This document shows, one piece after another, positions 44,107-55,159 of a stretch of 64,000 nucleotides of DNA. The notes under the pieces were generated by a model. It was not told the DNA's origin. It made no database searches and saw nothing but the letters and a program-made list of their open reading frames with translations. Source of the DNA: Armillaria gallica (taxonomy: Eukaryota; Basidiomycota; Agaricomycetes; Agaricales; Physalacriaceae). The translations under genes were made by a program, and so were the position numbers. The stretch is from positions 1,488,001 to 1,552,000 of the forward strand of contig JBANDB010000010.1 in assembly GCA_037576215.1 (NCBI GenBank), given 5' to 3'. Numbering within the stretch: the stretch's first letter is position 1; every line of letters begins with the position of its first letter.

Positions 44107-46988
44107 ATGTCGTTCTCCGATGACTCTGACCTCACTGAGCTCTCCTCTGGCGATGATGACGACGCACCTCTTGCGGCGAGTCCTACTCGAGGGTTACGCA
44201 AAAAAGCCGTGATCAACCCCGCGCTGCGTGCTCCAAGGACCGTGTCGTACTCAGTGGAATCCTTGTATAGTCAGTCGAACTGTTCAATTGGGGGGTAATT
44301 CATCTCATTAATGGCTTTCTACACTACAGGGAAGCTTTATGATAATACCCTAGACTTGGATCCCGAATATCAAAGGGGTTTGTTGCATTTCATACACAAC
44401 CCTACATTTTCTCACCTTTTTCCAAGATGTCGTATGGCCGGATGGCAAGCAAACGCAACTCATCGACTCACTTATCCATAATTACTATATACCGCCTCTA
44501 ATTTTCGGTGCGTCTGCCACTGGTAGATTCTATTTGTCTAACCGTCTCGCAGCGGTATCGATCAGCTCTGAGGGAGAAGAAAAACGTACATGTATCGATG
44601 GAAAGCAGAGACTGTCGTCAATACAAAGATTCATGGATGGACATGTGCGTGGTTTTCTTTCATCCTTTGGCCCGTTGCCTGACCTCGTGTATGTCTACAG
44701 ATCATGCGTGCGTTTTGAGTTCCATCTCCGCTTCATCTATGCTAACATTCTTAACAGACAAAGACTCAGTAAATGGCGGCAAATTTTGGTATACTACCGG
44801 CGCCGGAAGGAACTCATCTCGCACCCTTCTTCCTCCCCAGCTCAAATCTCGATTCAGTAACAAGCAGATCACTTGTGTGGAATACGACGACCTTACACAT
44901 GATCAAGAGCGGGAGATTTTTCGGCGCGTGCAGCTCGGCGTCGCTCTCACTCCTGCTGAACGACTGCAGGCCATCAATGGCAGCTACCCGATGCTCATCC
45001 GCGAAGTGAAGGACAGGTTGTCCTCTCCGTCAGGCTTAGAAGGGTATCTCCCCTGGGGAAACAGCCGAGGTCGCGATTTTATGTGTCTGGCTCAGATTGT
45101 CTACCTTATCGATCTCGGGCAAAGCAAAACCGAGCCATCTACAACGAAAATCGAAGCTTGGCTATCGGATAAGCGCGATGTCACACCTAAGCTACAGCGG
45201 AACGTCGATAGCACTATTGACGTGCTCTGTGCGTTGGCGCAGGATCCAGTTCTCTCAAAGCCATTCAAGACGCCCAAGGTCTCCCCTGTTGAGTTTGTCA
45301 TGATCGCTTATATGATATTTCTCTATCGCGACCAGCTTTCCATGCGGCAGCTATCTGATGCTGTAGACCAGATACGCAAAAGCGTTAGGAGCGATTTCCA
45401 GGAGATCCGTTTCAATTCCAAGGTGTTTAAGAACATGCTTGCGTTCGTGCAGAGGATGAAGAAGATGACTTTTAAGAGTGACGGGAAAGGGGATAAACCA
45501 GCCAGCGAAGTCGCAAAGTCAGTGCCCAAGGTGAAAGTTAAAGAAGATGTGGTCATGGAGGACTTGCCGAGAAAAACTTCCACGACTAAAGGGAAGCAGA
45601 AGGCTGAGCCAAATAAAGCAAGGAAGCGCAGGCGGGTCGATGATTCAGATTCTGAAGAGTGGACTGGGAGCAAGAGTCATTCGACCAAAGGAAAAACGAA
45701 GACGACTACTACGAAGACAGGTGCAGCCAAATTCAATTCCGGTCGGACTACGTCGTCTACGACTCGCACTACAGCGAATTCCAAAGCTGCTGTCATACCG
45801 GCGCTACCAACAGCAACGAACCATGCATCACCGACTCCGAAAGGAGGGACGCCCGTGCCATCATTACCCAAAGCCAAGTCTGCAACCAAACCCAAAATCT
45901 CTGCAATATCCACAGATGTATCGAGTCTCCCACAGACTGCTACCCCACGAAGCAAAATGCTTAATAGCACGACCAGCCTTACCGGATCGCCAATACTACC
46001 CCCGTCCCTGAGTCGTTCAACCCCCAAAATACCCATGGCTCCTCTGCCCAAGATAAATAAGATCCCAAAAGCTGTCGAGGTTGAGCAATTATCCTCCACT
46101 CTATCAAATACCAGCCTGTCGACTCCTGTATTAACACCAGTTCCGCCTCCTGCCACGGCTCCTGCACACATTCAGGAAGCACCACCACCAACAAGTGCAC
46201 CCTCCCCTGTAATACGTGTCAAGGAGGAGCCACGAGATGATGGTCCATCACTTTGGTCCTCTTCCTCCTTCTCAGGGCTAGGAACACAGGCCAACCCCAT
46301 AGGTCTGGACCTTCTCGCACCTATGAGGGCTGCAAAGGCTAGGCTTGAGGCTTCCGCGAGGACTAGAGATCCAAGATTGAACAATCCCCAGCCTCCATCC
46401 AATCCCGTGCCGGTTCCCGTAAATGGAATCCCGATCCCGAATGTACTGAATGGTGGCGGGATACCAATACCCATTCCGATTCCGATTCCCTTCCAATCGA
46501 ATGCCAATGGATACAATGCGTCCGTGGCCTGGGAAATGGGGAGATATCCTGGTCCTCCTCCTTCTAGTGCCGCTAGTTCTTCTGGGTTCCCTCCCCCACC
46601 TTCAAGTGCGACTTCGAGCACCTTCAATGCACCGAATGAGAGAAGGTACTCGGATTATTCCTCGAGCCATCACAATGGCTCGCCTACCTCTCACGTAAGG
46701 CGCGAGTCAGATGATAGGGATCGGCGGATGAGTTACAGCGGCCGTGAAAGGGATCGGGACTATGACTATCGGAGAGGCAGGAGCAGGAGCAGGAGTCGAA
46801 GTCAGAGTCGTGAGAGGAGTCGTAGGAGGAGTCGTAGTCACAGTCCGAGATATGGACATTCCCGCAATGGCATCAAGCCCTTACCTCCCCAAGATCATCA
46901 TCATGAAAGCAGAGGCAGAGGATGGGGAAGGGGAAGAGGAAGAGGAAGGGGTGGGTGGCGAGGTGGTTCCAACTCTTATGGAAGCTGA
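44107..46988 (+). CDS. DUF262 (GmrSD N-terminal-like) protein with RS and RGG tail
   Basis: 873 residues in six exons: 44107-44269, 44330-44377, 44427-44507, 44553-44644, 44701-44707 (7 bases) and 44758-46988. N-terminal DUF262 domain about residues 50-350: LYDNTLDLDPEYQRDVVW, LIDSLIHNYYIPPLIF, the diagnostic IDGKQR (residues 112-117, in CIDGKQRLSSIQRFMDG), then ERLQAINGSYPMLIREV. In bacteria this domain occurs in modification-dependent restriction and phage-defence proteins and is ParB-related. The fungal job is unknown. The C-terminal half is disordered: basic KGK/TKT stretches, Pro/Ser-rich repeats (IPIPIPIPIPF), an Arg-Ser tract (RGRSRSRSRSQSRERSRRR) and a final RGRGWGRGRGRGRGG. This suggests a nuclear protein binding RNA or splicing factors. 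Confidence 0.85.
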
Positions 46989-47448
46989 ACATCAAGAGCA
47001 CTTCGAGAAGATGTGATTTGTTCATGGTTAAGTAATAGTACCTCAACATACAGTACTCGCATATATTGATGATACACTTTCGCTTATGTCTTATCCGCAC
47101 AGCAGTTTGATATGTAGTTTTTTTGTTGTTGTAATGGTCTATGACCTCTACTTTCTACCGATATGCATAATGTATTCCACAATAAACAAGCGGAGAGGGT
47201 AGCAAAAGCACTTCATTCAACCATGCCAATCATCCATTGCAACAATATTACCAAGACAGAAGAAAGACCAGTAATGGAAGACACGTCCATGGTATATTTG
47301 CAGTGCAAGTCTGGAGTAAGTGCTATAGGGTAAGATAAATACATGAAGAAGTAAAATCATCAAGTCCACAGTGTCTAGAACCTTGCACCAGTAGTAGGCA
47401 ATGAGCGGGGCGGAGGATTCTACATGCAGAAATAAGCTCAAATTGCCC
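46989..47448. other. Convergent intergenic region
   Basis: 3' flanks of the DUF262 gene and the membrane-protein gene. AT-rich, no coding motif. Confidence 0.35.
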
Positions 47449-48173
47449 TCAAAAAGTAAAGATGTTTGTTCCCACCTTTGACGAGTACGCCCCAAAGGGG
47501 TACGAACCTCCTGCGGCAACACGACCCGTCGGAGCCGTACTGGGTCCCTGCCTCAGATTTGTAAATATCTTCTTACTCTTCCCTGACACACTCGGCGAAC
47601 TCGAAGGCGTACGAACAGGTGCTGAGGACGGATCATATTTAGCGGCGTAGGTTGTTGTCAAGAACGCCGCCGCAGTCACTGGAGGACCTTCGATCTGGCT
47701 GGGCTCGATGTCAAAGCAAACGGATTCTTCTTGTTTCTTGCTGCGGAAGCGGCGAATAAAGTAGAACACACCTAGAGCGAGAAGAACCACGGCGACTGTA
47801 CAGGGAGGTGTCAAACTCTGTACTAGACAGTGTGATTGCAGCGTTCACTGACCGACGACGACACCGATAGCCACCTTGACAGCTGTCGATATTCGCTGTT
47901 TGCATACATTGTCGCCAGAACTGAACGTGGCTTCTTCATGAGAAACACAAGTTTACCGAGGAACGATAAGCGAACGCACTCGGTCGTGTGGCAGACTTGC
48001 TCTGCTGAAACTATAGGCAGATATGCCAACAGTGTCGCGACATACAGTGCTGGGGTAGCCAAAGACCGCCTGGCTGCAGCAGGTTTGCGATGGCAAAGCG
48101 CAGTCTCGACTCTAGGCCTTTCTTGACGAGCGGAAGTCGTGACCCCCGAAACAGTAGCGCAACCAGTGCTCAT
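47449..48173 (-). CDS. Single-pass membrane protein of unknown function
   Basis: Not recognised beyond its layout. Likely pieces: a head from an ATG at 48173 with a hydrophobic segment (LYVATLLAYLPIVSAEQVCHTTEC); an exon with ISTAVKVAIGVVV joined (G|TC) to VAVVLLALGVFYFIRRFRSKK, which forms one transmembrane helix with basic residues behind it; then a 90-residue cytoplasmic tail rich in Ser/Thr/Ala/Pro ending VGTNIFTF. Fungi have many such short-ectodomain, single-helix proteins. The intron that joins the hydrophobic head to the ISTAVKV exon probably uses a GTTCGC donor. The 5' end and whether the head is a signal peptide are uncertain. The C-terminal exon (about 47449-47787) is the best supported. 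Confidence 0.5.
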
Positions 48174-48596
48174 GATAATCGCTCAGCGATAAATGTTCAG
48201 TGTCGTGACCTGGCACCGCGCTGCAGCACCAGTCGAAGGGCGGGAAAGAAGGGAAGGGAAGAGGGTAGGAATCAAAACAGACGAGCCGGGGCGATATATA
48301 TCGTTACACTATCATCAATCAATAGTGATGGAGACGCATTTCATGCGCATCTAATGTGTGCAGAGATCTTCCTGTCGCGGCCTAAAACGAAGCTACATCA
48401 TGATGAGAAACACTGTAAGACGGGGGTTGGGTAGTCACGTACTACAATCAAATTTGTAGCATTGAAAAGATAAAGGTGACACCGTCTATGCATCGGCGCC
48501 TACTGTATCATCAGCTGCGAAGATAGCTACAGATAAAAGTGCCCACCAGCTATTACATAAAGACCATAAAATATGTCGTTCACTTAAACGATCCCG
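48174..48596. other. Intergenic, nothing recognised
   Basis: Short gap between the membrane-protein gene start and the stop of the Ybp2/glomulin-like gene; no motif. Confidence 0.35.
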
Positions 48597-50569
48597 TTAG
48601 TGCGAAGTCTGTAGCCCTTCTTTCTGGATTGCTTCATCGATCCTCTCAATCCCAGCGTTGAGAGCAACAAGGGGAAGCACTGCGTGCACATGTTCTACAC
48701 CAGCGTATGAGAAACACGACGGTGATATAAGTGTAAAAAAAGCCACATACTTTTCGCGACCTCGGGGTCATTCAGCAAGACAGACAGTGTTTTTCGAATT
48801 GGCCCGAGAAGTTGACGTTCGATATTTTTCAAATTATCGCGGTCACGGATGCCACTCTGAAATCGGACGCACTGTTAACACCGACACGCTGCGGAGAAGA
48901 TATGCCATACCTTGTTCTTCTTATCTTGCAGAATCAGGACGTAAAGCAAGGCGAGACATTCAACAAGTCGTGCAGGTTCAGAAGATTCTTCGAAGACCGT
49001 CAATCGAGGAACCGGCGAGAAGAAATCGGGCGGGTTGGGGCGGAACAATATTGGTCCAAGGACCTGCAAGAATCGCGGAGAAGCAAAAAGGTTCGACGAA
49101 GGTGCACTGCTCCCGAATGCTTCTAGAACGGCTTCTTTCACGAGGCCTACTGCCGCAACCCTCATTTGAGGAAAGTCATTTGTCGAGCAGAGATCTTGTA
49201 GGACTTGTAGCCGGAGTGGAGGGGCAGACAATGAGAGTACTGTTGAGAGGACACGAAATGTCTGGTGACGGAGGGATGAGTCGGGGTGCGCGCTAGCCAA
49301 AGTTGGCAGAACGGTGCACAGTGGTATTGATATATCTTCGGGTATCTCGGCGTTGTTCAGGCAGAGAACATCCAGAAGAAACGAGACGCATTCATCTAAG
49401 GTATGATTCGCCTGTATGCAGCTGATAATGACGGGTAGCATCATAGACAGGGTTCTGATGGTTTTGTGGGAATCTTCCTGGTTGTGAGCGAGAAGAACGA
49501 AGTGACACAATGAAGGTCTCAAAGCCATGGACTCGACTGAGAAGCCAATGGAACCATACGAGTCCTACGTCGATGCTTAGCACAAGACTGGACAAAGACA
49601 GGAAACCACGCACCAAGATCGCATTAATCGCTTGCTGTCCGTCCTCCCATCTTGCAGCGGGTGCGGAACGGAAGCTCAATCGTGGAAACCATCTTGCAAA
49701 AATTCTCGCGCCAAGTGAAGCCTGTATACACTGTTCATACGATGTGACTGTGTCGTCGAGAAGGTTCTGATACAGTGCCTAAGGTAACTGTCAGTAGCAG
49801 AATACGAGGCAAATTATGGGTGCACGAACCCGGCACGATGCTATCTCATCCTTTTGCGCATCCGGCTGCGTTTTTGCCCACGAGTCCAGCTTTACTACGA
49901 GGTCAGCACTAGCCTCCATGATCTGACGTCCTTCGTCCCGAGAACTATGTGGCCCTGCGCGACGGAATGCAGACGCGAGCTCCATCACGATAGGTCTCAA
50001 CGTTTCGCTCGCAGGTTTCTTCCTAAACTTGAGACGTGGAATAGCTTGATATGCGAAGGTAAAGCAACAAAGGCGTTGAAAATTTAATGGCAACACACCT
50101 GCAGCGAACATCCTGACGAGCGTCAAGAGCTGTCTATTTGGCTGGACCTGCTCATCATCGAAACCGGCACCGGCGAGGTGATGCTCTAATCGTTCCACGG
50201 CTTCCTGTACGCCAATGACGATCTCCTTCGCATTGCAGCATCTCCCCATGAGGTTGAGAATATCCGACGCGGCCTTGTCTGAACTACCAAGAAGAGGTGG
50301 TAATGCGTTCAACGGATCCTTATCATCGTCAGCTAAATGAATGGAGCACTCTTGGTGGTACACACTAGCAGTGACGTTATAGAGTCATCCTTGGCTAGTT
50401 CATCGTAGATCTCCCTCAAGACTGGCTTGAAATCTATGTCATGACTGGCCGACGTGATCAGGGAAAGGATTTCAGTGCTTTTTTCCTGGGCGGAATTGAA
50501 TCAGACGCCGACGAAGAGCACAGCTCTTACCTCATCAGAAGCACGGTCAGAGAAGCTGAAGACAGACAT
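48597..50569 (-). CDS. Ybp2/ALF4/glomulin-like helical-repeat protein
   Basis: 538 residues in eight exons: 50569-50531, 50485-50366, 50318-50099, 50044-49830, 49778-49614, 49564-48911, 48856-48751 and 48694-48597. Mostly helical. DPLNALPPLLGSSDKAASDIL followed by CCNAKEIVIGVQEAVERL matches the (S)AKEVVIAVQEA signature of the YAP-binding/ALF4/glomulin family. Members include yeast Ybp2 (stress, kinetochore) and glomulin, which binds cullin-RING ligases. Role here is inferred from that family only. Further segments: FVLLAHNQEDSHKTIRTLS, ESSEPARLVECLALLYVLI. The intron after exon 2 ends AAG rather than CAG or TAG and has a clear CTGAC branch site. The exon 4 donor is GTTCGT. MSVFSFSDRASDE is the whole first exon. 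Confidence 0.72.
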
Positions 50570-51073
50570 GTGCAAGATCTGGAAGGACAACCTGTAATCC
50601 TTTTCGTCTCAGCTGCTGGATTCTTGTATTGTTTTTCTCCAACTGAGTTATGTCGGTGTGGGAGGGTGGGCAGAGAAGAGTAAGCCTCGTTTTACTGCAA
50701 AGGCTAGAGGGCAGCGAATGACACTAGCGTGTTTGTTGCTCGTCGGCGTCGTCGCTGCTGATGGTTACTATTAGAGTAAGTTAGATGGTACGAATGAAGG
50801 AGGTACAAGGTCACGTGCTACCCGATCGCGTCTCCATTGATTTTGAATTTTGAGTAATTAATAATTATTATGTCTAAATACCGTACTTACAGCGCGGTAC
50901 ACCTTCCCGCACCCAACGAATGGGAGGCATTGAACGTGTCTTCCCTTGTATTTCGGTTCTTCTATCAAGATAAATATGAACTGGTATAGTCTACAATCTC
51001 TCAAGCCAGGACCCAATATGACGGCTACTAAACTATAGAAACGACGTTTGCAAGATAGAGAAATGCAATGGTA
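50570..51073. other. Intergenic, promoter side of the Ybp2/glomulin-like gene
   Basis: No coding motif. AT-rich near 50850-50880. Confidence 0.35.
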
Positions 51074-52629
51074 TCAAAAAAATCGGGTACTTATCGGTTT
51101 CTTCCCATCAACGAGCCTTCGGTGCACGATATTGCTACTGAACGAGGACCACTGCAAACACCAGTCAGTCCACTTGAAGGAGGACGCGAGATAAACAACT
51201 AAATAACGTACCCCATTCCCAACGAAAACAGCAGCCTGCCGAGCGATATCCATATCAACCGCCATACTCAACTCCTTCTGCTCCGCAGAATCCCAAACAA
51301 GATCCCTACTCGTCCGTATCGTGTTCCATCCCTCGACCCGCAACGCCTCCCTCAACTCATCCAACCACTGCCCCTTCTCATTAGTCAACAAGTACATCAC
51401 ATCCAACGCCATCCCCGTCTCCTGCAGATACTCCCCCCGCGCCAGCCGCACTTTCCTAATAACGTCCTCAACAGTGGGAAAACACCGACTCAGATATACA
51501 GCATCTCTCTCAGGGCCTTCCTCGCCTGGGGGGACCGTAAAGCGATCAGGCAGAAATTCGAGCTGGTTCCACCCGTAGAACGTAGAGCTGTACTTTGAGA
51601 AATGTCTGCAGGATCCCTCATAATCTCCCCTGCGCAGATGCATGGCAAGCATACGCTCGTATGGATTATGACTCGCTGGATGGAGAGGGCGAGGGCCCTT
51701 CGGCAGGAATAAATACTCATTCCTGTCGACGCCAGATTTGACGATAGGCGACGTTGCAAGGAGTCGAGAAGTAGCCGAACTCGAAAAGCGCTCCCACATG
51801 GAGAGTATGCGCGTATTGCCCCACAACCACAAATCGAATACCTGGGGGAATGAATCTTCAGGTGAGGTAGTGACTTCGATACACAGCTCGGGCGCTTCGC
51901 GGAGGAGGCTAGCCCACTTGTCGAATATAACGTCCCCCTCCGACCATCCTACATATTGCTTGACTTCTGAGGTGGGGATGAAACGACGCTCTGATCGAGG
52001 GCAGACAACGTCGAACCATTCCGAGGAAACGGATCGCGGCGTATCGTCGCCCGATCCCCAAAGACCACCAGCTGCGGGACCAGCAAGAAGGGCACTCAGT
52101 GGCGTCTTCGGCGGCCAGTTATATTCATCCTTCTTCGTCCACGGATAATGCGCTGGCTCCCATATGTAATCTGAGAAAACGTACGCCCGCCCGGATTCGT
52201 GTGCGAGATGAGCGTCCATGAGCCTGAATTAAAAAATCGGTAAAAAAAAATTTGATCATGACGCAGGTGAAAACCGTACACTACACCAAGTACGTTGTTC
52301 CATCCAAGCATCTGCGTTTGACTAGAGAATTTTACATACCGACCTGCTTTTCCTTCAGGCACTGGCAGGCTGAGGTTGTGTTGGGGAAGGTCGTGCTCCC
52401 ACTGTCTGAGCCAATCATATTTTGGAGGTTGGTCGGTGTCAACAACCGACACAGGAGGAAGAACACGGTTCACTACTAGGTCATAGTAGCGCATCAACCA
52501 CAACACAACTCCTGCCATAATCAAGGTGAAGACGAGGGTAACTGGGCGCCGTCCACTCGCTAAAAACCGATAAGACGCGCTGGCAGTACATGGAGCGACA
52601 CCAGGGGAGAGACATTTGTAAGGAACCAT
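51074..52629 (-). CDS. O-fucosyltransferase-like type II membrane protein
   Basis: Golgi/ER-type glycosyltransferase-like protein of 479 residues, resembling the fungal family annotated as O-fucosyltransferase; donor and acceptor unproven. Exons 52629-52280, 52223-51212 and 51151-51074. Short basic N-terminus then a signal anchor (VTLVFTLIMAGVVLWLMRYYDLVV, about residues 29-52). A luminal domain follows with QTQMLGWNNVLGVVLMDAHLAHESGRAYVFSDYIW at its start. The central AMHLRRGDYEGSC is the H-x-R-R-G-D box of GDP-fucose-dependent transferases. Near the end ELSMAVDMDIARQAAVFVGNG precedes WSSFSSNIV, the usual donor-binding end region. Exon 1 is joined through a GTACGG donor that completes VV|LMDAHLA. 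Confidence 0.82.
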
Positions 52630-53318
52630 TGTGTCGAGGCGTTGGGGAAGTTGAAGAAAGCTGTCGCGATTAGAATGTCACCATAAAACAATCAGGGATA
52701 GTGAGGGTGAGATATTGAGGAACGCTTCACAGCCAACTAATAGGCGCTATCGATGTCGCTGCGCACGGATGACGGCAGTTTCTCCTTACCTGAAACTTCA
52801 CCCGTGATCTATCGTTCGGTCAGTAACCGATCGGAAGTAAGAGTAGTCTTTTGATGTTCACCGGTCCTTTGTATATCCCCCGTAGGAAACCCCATCGTGA
52901 GATTGAGGTTGTTAAGCCTATAGAATAAAATTCTGTAGCGGGACGAAATCACCGATTCCAGAACAAAAATATTGAAACGCATAGCCTCAACGGCTAAGCA
53001 TCATGTTGGTAACTTGTGCTCGGGAGGCAGGAGACCTTTATCACAATACAAAGGGATGAAAGCAACACCACAATGACGAAATTTTTTTGCCGCTGTCTTG
53101 GCGCCAAGAGACAGAAAGGTCACTCTATAACGTGAGCGCAGCAATGCGGTAGCGGATCCGTGAATGCATCAATAAGTATTTTGGGTATTTGCAGACATAT
53201 CAGAGCAGCGGGAAGAATATGAATCATTATACGAAAACCAGCATGGCCTAAGTAGGGTGATTTGAAGTGTCCATTGTGAAGAACAAAAGCTCTGGCGTCG
53301 CCTCGTCCCAATGGCAAT
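52630..53318. other. Intergenic, nothing recognised
   Basis: Promoter of the O-fucosyltransferase-like gene and 3' flank of the V-ATPase c gene. Confidence 0.35.
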
Positions 53319-54286
53319 TTATGCGCACTGGTAGCAATAATTAAGCATGCGAGACTAATGAGCAGAAAAAAATTGCGTACCACTCCCTTCATATCCGAAC
53401 CGCTGGTGTTCATGATAAGTGCGACAATGAGACCTGCAACACGTTAGGAGAAAGCTACAAAAGTTGGATAAATTGAAGCGTACCGTAGAGACCCAGCACT
53501 TCGGCGAAAATGAGGATCAAAATCTAAGAGACATTTAATGAAGGCTTCTAGAGACAAAACATTTGCGCACCATGCCGACAAACAATCTAGGTTGTTGAGC
53601 GGTTCCCCGTACTCCAGCATCTCCAACAATACCAATAGCGAAGCCAGCAGCCAAACCAGCGAGACCGACGGAGAGACCAGCACCCAACTGGACGAAACCT
53701 TGTGCGAGAGGCATGGTGACGCTCACTGTAAACGCGTATAAGCACTGCACTTGATCCCCCAAGAAGTGCACATACAGTCACCGGCAATAAGGACAGAAAC
53801 TACCAAGCCGTAGATCTACGTAATAAGGGTTATCAGCAGTTGATACATAATTAACAATCATTCTCCCAGTAGGGCTTGAAAAACGACATGTCAGGAGACT
53901 TACAGCAATGATACCAGCCATAATAACGGGAACGACACACTTCATCATCAGATCAGGGCGTAGCACTGACATTGCGGAAATGCCGACACCAGACTTTGCT
54001 GTACCATAACTGTACGTGAGCAATGAAGGTGAGTATTCATCGTGCTGGCCATCAAAATGCGACGAACCTTGCTCCTATACCTAAACACCCAGAAATACGA
54101 TTTCCGTTAAAATTACCGTACCAGTGGCAGCACAGAGAGCCCCGAGAAAGGCTTACGCACAAGTAAACACGATAGCGCTCGTGCATCCCTGAAGTTCAGT
54201 CACATCAGCTTTCCGAACCAAAGACGAACCGGGTGCCTCACCATTGCACTGAAAAAGGGAGCGTATACTGGGCAGAGGTCGGACAT
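53319..54286 (-). CDS. VMA3: V-type ATPase 16 kDa proteolipid subunit c
   Basis: Membrane rotor subunit of the vacuolar H+-ATPase, 160 residues, the usual family length. Nine exons: 54286-54242, 54188-54161, 54080-54068 (13 bases), 54009-53904, 53815-53782, 53725-53571, 53523-53484, 53433-53381 and 53327-53319. Start [12 protein letters not shown] is the conserved N-terminus. Four hydrophobic helices: [21 protein letters not shown] with [39 protein letters not shown], the Gly-rich [36 protein letters not shown], and [23 protein letters not shown] with the proton-carrying Glu. The last exon codes only Cys-Ala-stop after MKGV. Reading through that intron would add about 80 unrelated residues. 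Confidence 0.93.
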
Positions 54287-54641
54287 TCTGAAATACAACG
54301 ATTTATTGATTAAGAAGAAGAAGAAGAAGGAGTAGAGAATTCCAAGGGTGGTTGTAAGAGACGGTGAAGGAACGAGCGCATACGTCTGCTGTTTGGCATC
54401 GGCGGGGGCCGGTCGGAGTTCATCGGAGTATAAACATCAATGTGGCGTCAGATCCTTCGGTTGAAGATGGGGTAATAGAACGTTAGAACGCCTTGTAGGT
54501 TCTTCGATTTATACTTCGTGCTGGCCCTCAATTGGTTTACTTTGGAAATGATCCTCCGGCTTTGTTGGATCCCAAATTAGAATTTAACCGCCTGATTCGC
54601 TTATGTAACGTATTCGGTCGGCTTTCCAAAACCCGACGGCC
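54287..54641. promoter_or_regulatory. Divergent promoter of V-ATPase c and Sen15 genes
   Basis: 355 bases separate the ATGs of the two divergent genes, so both core promoters must lie here or overlap. An AAG-repeat tract is at 54313-54331. No clear TATA box was assigned. Confidence 0.45.
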
Positions 54642-55159
54642 ATGAACGCGCATCCATCTGTAAGGCAGCATGATTATTCTTGCGCTTTTCAGTTAAATTT
54701 TGTCTCCCAGACGCCAGCGCTGACTTTGTTGCTTTCCAAATACCCCAAGACTTCTGGCAGTCTATTCTTGGTCTACAACGATGTAGTCCACGGTTAGATC
54801 TTCGACCTCCCTTTTTCTTTGGCCTGATATCGTTGCAGCGCAATCATGGAAAGACGTTGAACTGGTGGATCTCGGAGAGTTGTGTCCAAGAGGCGCAGTA
54901 AAAGGCCGCAGACCAAATACTGACTCAAATGAGCTCGTCTACGTCGTCCCATGTTCTTTGGCGGAAACAGTGTCCTATGCTTGGTCCGTTATATATATAA
55001 TACACATCCGTGTGTTCCGTGACTTAAACTGATCCCAGGCTGCAATCCGCTTTCAAATCACTCTTAGATCCGTCGGAAATTTATCTGGGAATAACCGCAG
55101 ATGACTCTTCGATAGTGTACTACAAGATGAGTTCCGGCATCGTCAAGCCACCAGTCTAG
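54642..55159 (+). CDS. SEN15: tRNA-splicing endonuclease subunit Sen15
   Basis: Non-catalytic subunit of the nuclear tRNA intron endonuclease, 127 residues. Exons 54642-54659 (18 bases), 54693-54792, 54839-54983 and 55039-55159. The start MNAHPS is followed after the intron by LNFVSQTPALTLLLSKYP and LFLVYNDVVHAQSWKDVELVDL. Then come the basic RGAVKGRRP loop, a strand LVYVVPCSLAETVSYAWLQ, and the C-terminus IYLGITADDSSIVYYKMSSG, a typical end for fungal Sen15 (sIVYYk.s.GivkPP). The donor of exon 2 is GTTAGA, not an earlier GTAGTC, because only that restores the frame. The subunit fold is the nuclease-like domain without a catalytic triad, as expected for Sen15. Divergent from VMA3. Confidence 0.85.

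Noticed and set aside
45677..46627. Two long minus-strand frames opposite the DUF262 gene tail
   Set aside because: Shadows of Pro/Ser-rich codons; the plus-strand frame is continuous from the DUF262 domain.
48658..49296. 212-residue plus-strand open frame
   Set aside because: Antisense of the Ybp2/glomulin-like gene, whose exons join in frame on the minus strand.
53120..53413. C-terminal extension of V-ATPase c by read-through
   Set aside because: A GT..CAG intron leads to Cys-Ala-stop and gives exactly the usual 160 residues; the extension is not homologous to anything in the family.
54313..54331. AAG repeat tract as a regulatory element
   Set aside because: Simple microsatellite in a promoter region; no evidence of function.
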